From: Verrucomicrobiota bacterium
Lineage (GTDB): Bacteria; Verrucomicrobiota; Verrucomicrobiia; Opitutales; Opitutaceae
Direction: 5' to 3'
DNA length: 8,916 bases
Assembly (NCBI GenBank): GCA_023443985.1
Contig: JAEZSJ010000359.1
Location: forward strand, 1-8,916
Below are positions 7,963 to 8,916 of this stretch, piece by piece. The notes under the pieces are model-generated. The model worked only from the letters and a program-made list of their open reading frames with translations. It ran no database searches and was not told the origin of the DNA. The position numbers and the translations under genes are program-made. The stretch's first letter is position 1; each line of letters starts with the position of its first letter.

Positions 7963-8296
7963 CCCCGGCGCGCCGAAGCGTCCACCCGCACCGATCACTC
8001 CCTCAACCGACGGCAGGCGACGCGCAGCCGTCATCCGGCGCGGGAGCCGGCGCGGCGACCACTACCCGAGCGACCCCGGAGCGCCCCGCCACCGGCCCCA
8101 CAGGACCGCGGTCCCGCTCCCCACTCGGTGGCCCCGCCCACGCCTCGGGCTCGTGCCGATCCCCCGCTCGGAGCCGCGCCCGATCACAGGTCGCACCGCC
8201 ACGCGATAGTCTCGCGGGATGCATCGAGCCAACTCCCGACCCATGCCGCACCGGCCCTGCGCGTCCGCCGCCGCCGGCCACCACGGCCCCGGGCTC

Positions 8297-8325
8297 GCCA
8301 GCCAGGAAACGCCGCCCTGGCTGGC
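8297..8325. repeat. Perfect 10-bp inverted repeat (hairpin)
   Basis: GCCAGCCAGG (8297-8306) and CCTGGCTGGC (8316-8325) pair perfectly around a 9-base loop. No T run follows on either strand, so it is not a classical terminator. It could be an RNA structure or a protein site. In DNA this GC-rich such a stem is only mildly unexpected by chance. Confidence 0.4.
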
Positions 8326-8525
8326 AGCCGTGATCCGCGACGAGTTCGCCGACGACGAGTCCGGCCGGCAACCTGCCTTGGCGGCCGCTGCGGGGGCGGC
8401 TGCACCCGCGGCAGCCGGGTGCGGCGGCGAGCTCATCCACGTCGTTTTCCGCCGCGGCCCTGTCGGCCGCGATCCGGCTCCGGATGCCGCCTGAGGCCGC
8501 CGGCAGACACGCCCGGCGCTCCCCC

Positions 8526-8549
8526 CGCGGCGCGCCGGGCCGCGCCGCG
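8526..8549. repeat. Perfect 9-bp inverted repeat (hairpin) about 90 bp before the OpgG-type gene
   Basis: CGCGGCGCG (8526-8534) and CGCGCCGCG (8541-8549) pair around the 6-base loop CCGGGC. On the plus strand TCGGTTTCTCG follows, which is only weakly T-rich. It may be a weak terminator, a structure in the 5' leader of the glucan gene, or chance in very GC-rich sequence. Confidence 0.35.
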
Positions 8550-8638
8550 TCGGTTTCTCGTGGATTCACGGCGCCAATCCTGCAACCTTTCCGCGTTCCC
8601 GCTGACCAACCCTCCTCCGCGACCCCGGCGGCCCCTGC

Positions 8639-8916
8639 ATGAAACTCTCCTGTCTTGTCCTGCTCACAGCACTTCCCGCCTTGGCCCTCGCGGAGGCCGA
8701 ACGCAGCCAGATCGATTTCGAGTTTGTCCGCCGCCTGGCCCAGGAACGCGCGGCGGCGCCGTACGCGCCGCGCCCCGAGCCGCCGCGGGCGCTGGCCGAG
8801 TTGGCGCCGGCCAATGCCGAACACATCCGTTTCCGGGCCGAGCAGGCGCTCTGGGCCGCCGAAGGACTGCCTTTCCGCGTGCAGTTCTTCCATCCCAGCG
8901 CCGGGTGGCCGCCGGT
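8639..8916 (+). CDS. opgG: OpgG/MdoG-family periplasmic glucan biosynthesis protein, N-terminal part only
   Basis: Ninety-two codons of a gene that leaves the window on the right. OpgG-family proteins act in the periplasm in making osmoregulated periplasmic glucans and are usually about 500 residues. Residues 1-19 form a Sec signal peptide (MKLSCLVLLTALPALALAE, cleavage likely after ALA). The mature start has DFEFVRRLAQERAAAPY (26-42), then IRFR (63-66), ALW (70-72), LPF (77-79) and VQFFHP (81-86), a series matching the N-terminus of E. coli OpgG, where the phrase is roughly IRF..ALW...LPF..QFFHPG. GGCGG lies 7 bases before the ATG as a weak ribosome site. It is divergent from the kinase operon and need not share its regulation. 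The paralogue OpgD is an alternative, but OpgD normally carries a twin-arginine signal, which is absent here. Confidence 0.88.
   Translation, partial: MKLSCLVLLTALPALALAEAERSQIDFEFVRRLAQERAAAPYAPRPEPPRALAELAPANAEHIRFRAEQALWAAEGLPFRVQFFHPSAGWPP

Larger units (their letters stand above)
7963..8638. other. Gene-poor divergent intergenic region, very GC-rich
   Basis: I see no convincing gene between the kinase operator site and the OpgG-type start. A plus-strand frame at 8219-8494 (91 residues) is open, but it is rich in alanine, proline, glycine and arginine, has no recognisable motif, and its second codon positions look as GC-rich as non-coding DNA. Minus-strand frames here run antisense into the OpgG-type gene. 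Promoters for the kinase (left) and the glucan gene (right) must lie in or near this region, but no clear -35/-10 pair stands out. The most definite structures are the hairpins listed separately, plus a 7-bp stem at 8402-8422 (GCACCCG/CGGGTGC). Confidence 0.55.

Noticed and set aside
8003..8893. Minus-strand 296-codon frame at the right end
   Set aside because: It is antisense to the clearly recognisable OpgG-type start and overlaps the kinase upstream region. There is no recognisable domain.

Overview
The window is GC-rich DNA with strong G/C preference at wobble positions. The gene types point to an environmental member of the Verrucomicrobiota, most likely the Opitutaceae: a very large TonB-dependent receptor with a 'VVLSPFEVSAESDSGY' N-terminal stretch, a non-hybrid propeller/Y_Y_Y histidine kinase with a LuxR-type response regulator, and an OpgG-family glucan protein. 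The phylum call is an inference from protein style, since no rRNA or marker gene is present.

Layout: (1) 1-3685, minus strand: a TonB-dependent outer-membrane receptor whose C-terminus runs off the left edge. (2) 3686-4165: a 480-bp intergenic region with two copies of a dyad-like site, a strong intrinsic-terminator hairpin facing the kinase/regulator operon, an AT-rich patch with inverted repeats and a promoter-like pair, and a degenerate further site. (3) 4166-4804 and 4807-7875, minus strand: a NarL/FixJ-type response regulator preceded by its sensor kinase. The kinase TGA and the regulator ATG are 2 bp apart, so they form a coupled operon. (4) 7876-8638: a 763-bp gap between divergent genes, with another copy of the site just upstream of the kinase and several GC-rich hairpins, but no convincing gene. 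(5) 8639 to the right edge, plus strand: the N-terminus of an OpgG/MdoG-type periplasmic glucan biosynthesis protein.

Working model: the kinase senses a periplasmic ligand through its propeller and Y_Y_Y region and phosphorylates the regulator at Asp62. The regulator then controls the neighbouring receptor gene and its own operon. The best new observation supporting this is a short shared sequence, CGACnAAAGTCG. It is found upstream of both the receptor and the kinase but was not seen by eye inside the coding regions, and could be the regulator's operator. No exotic system such as CRISPR, a mobile element or phage was found. The very long plus-strand open frames opposite the receptor and the kinase are explained by codon bias.
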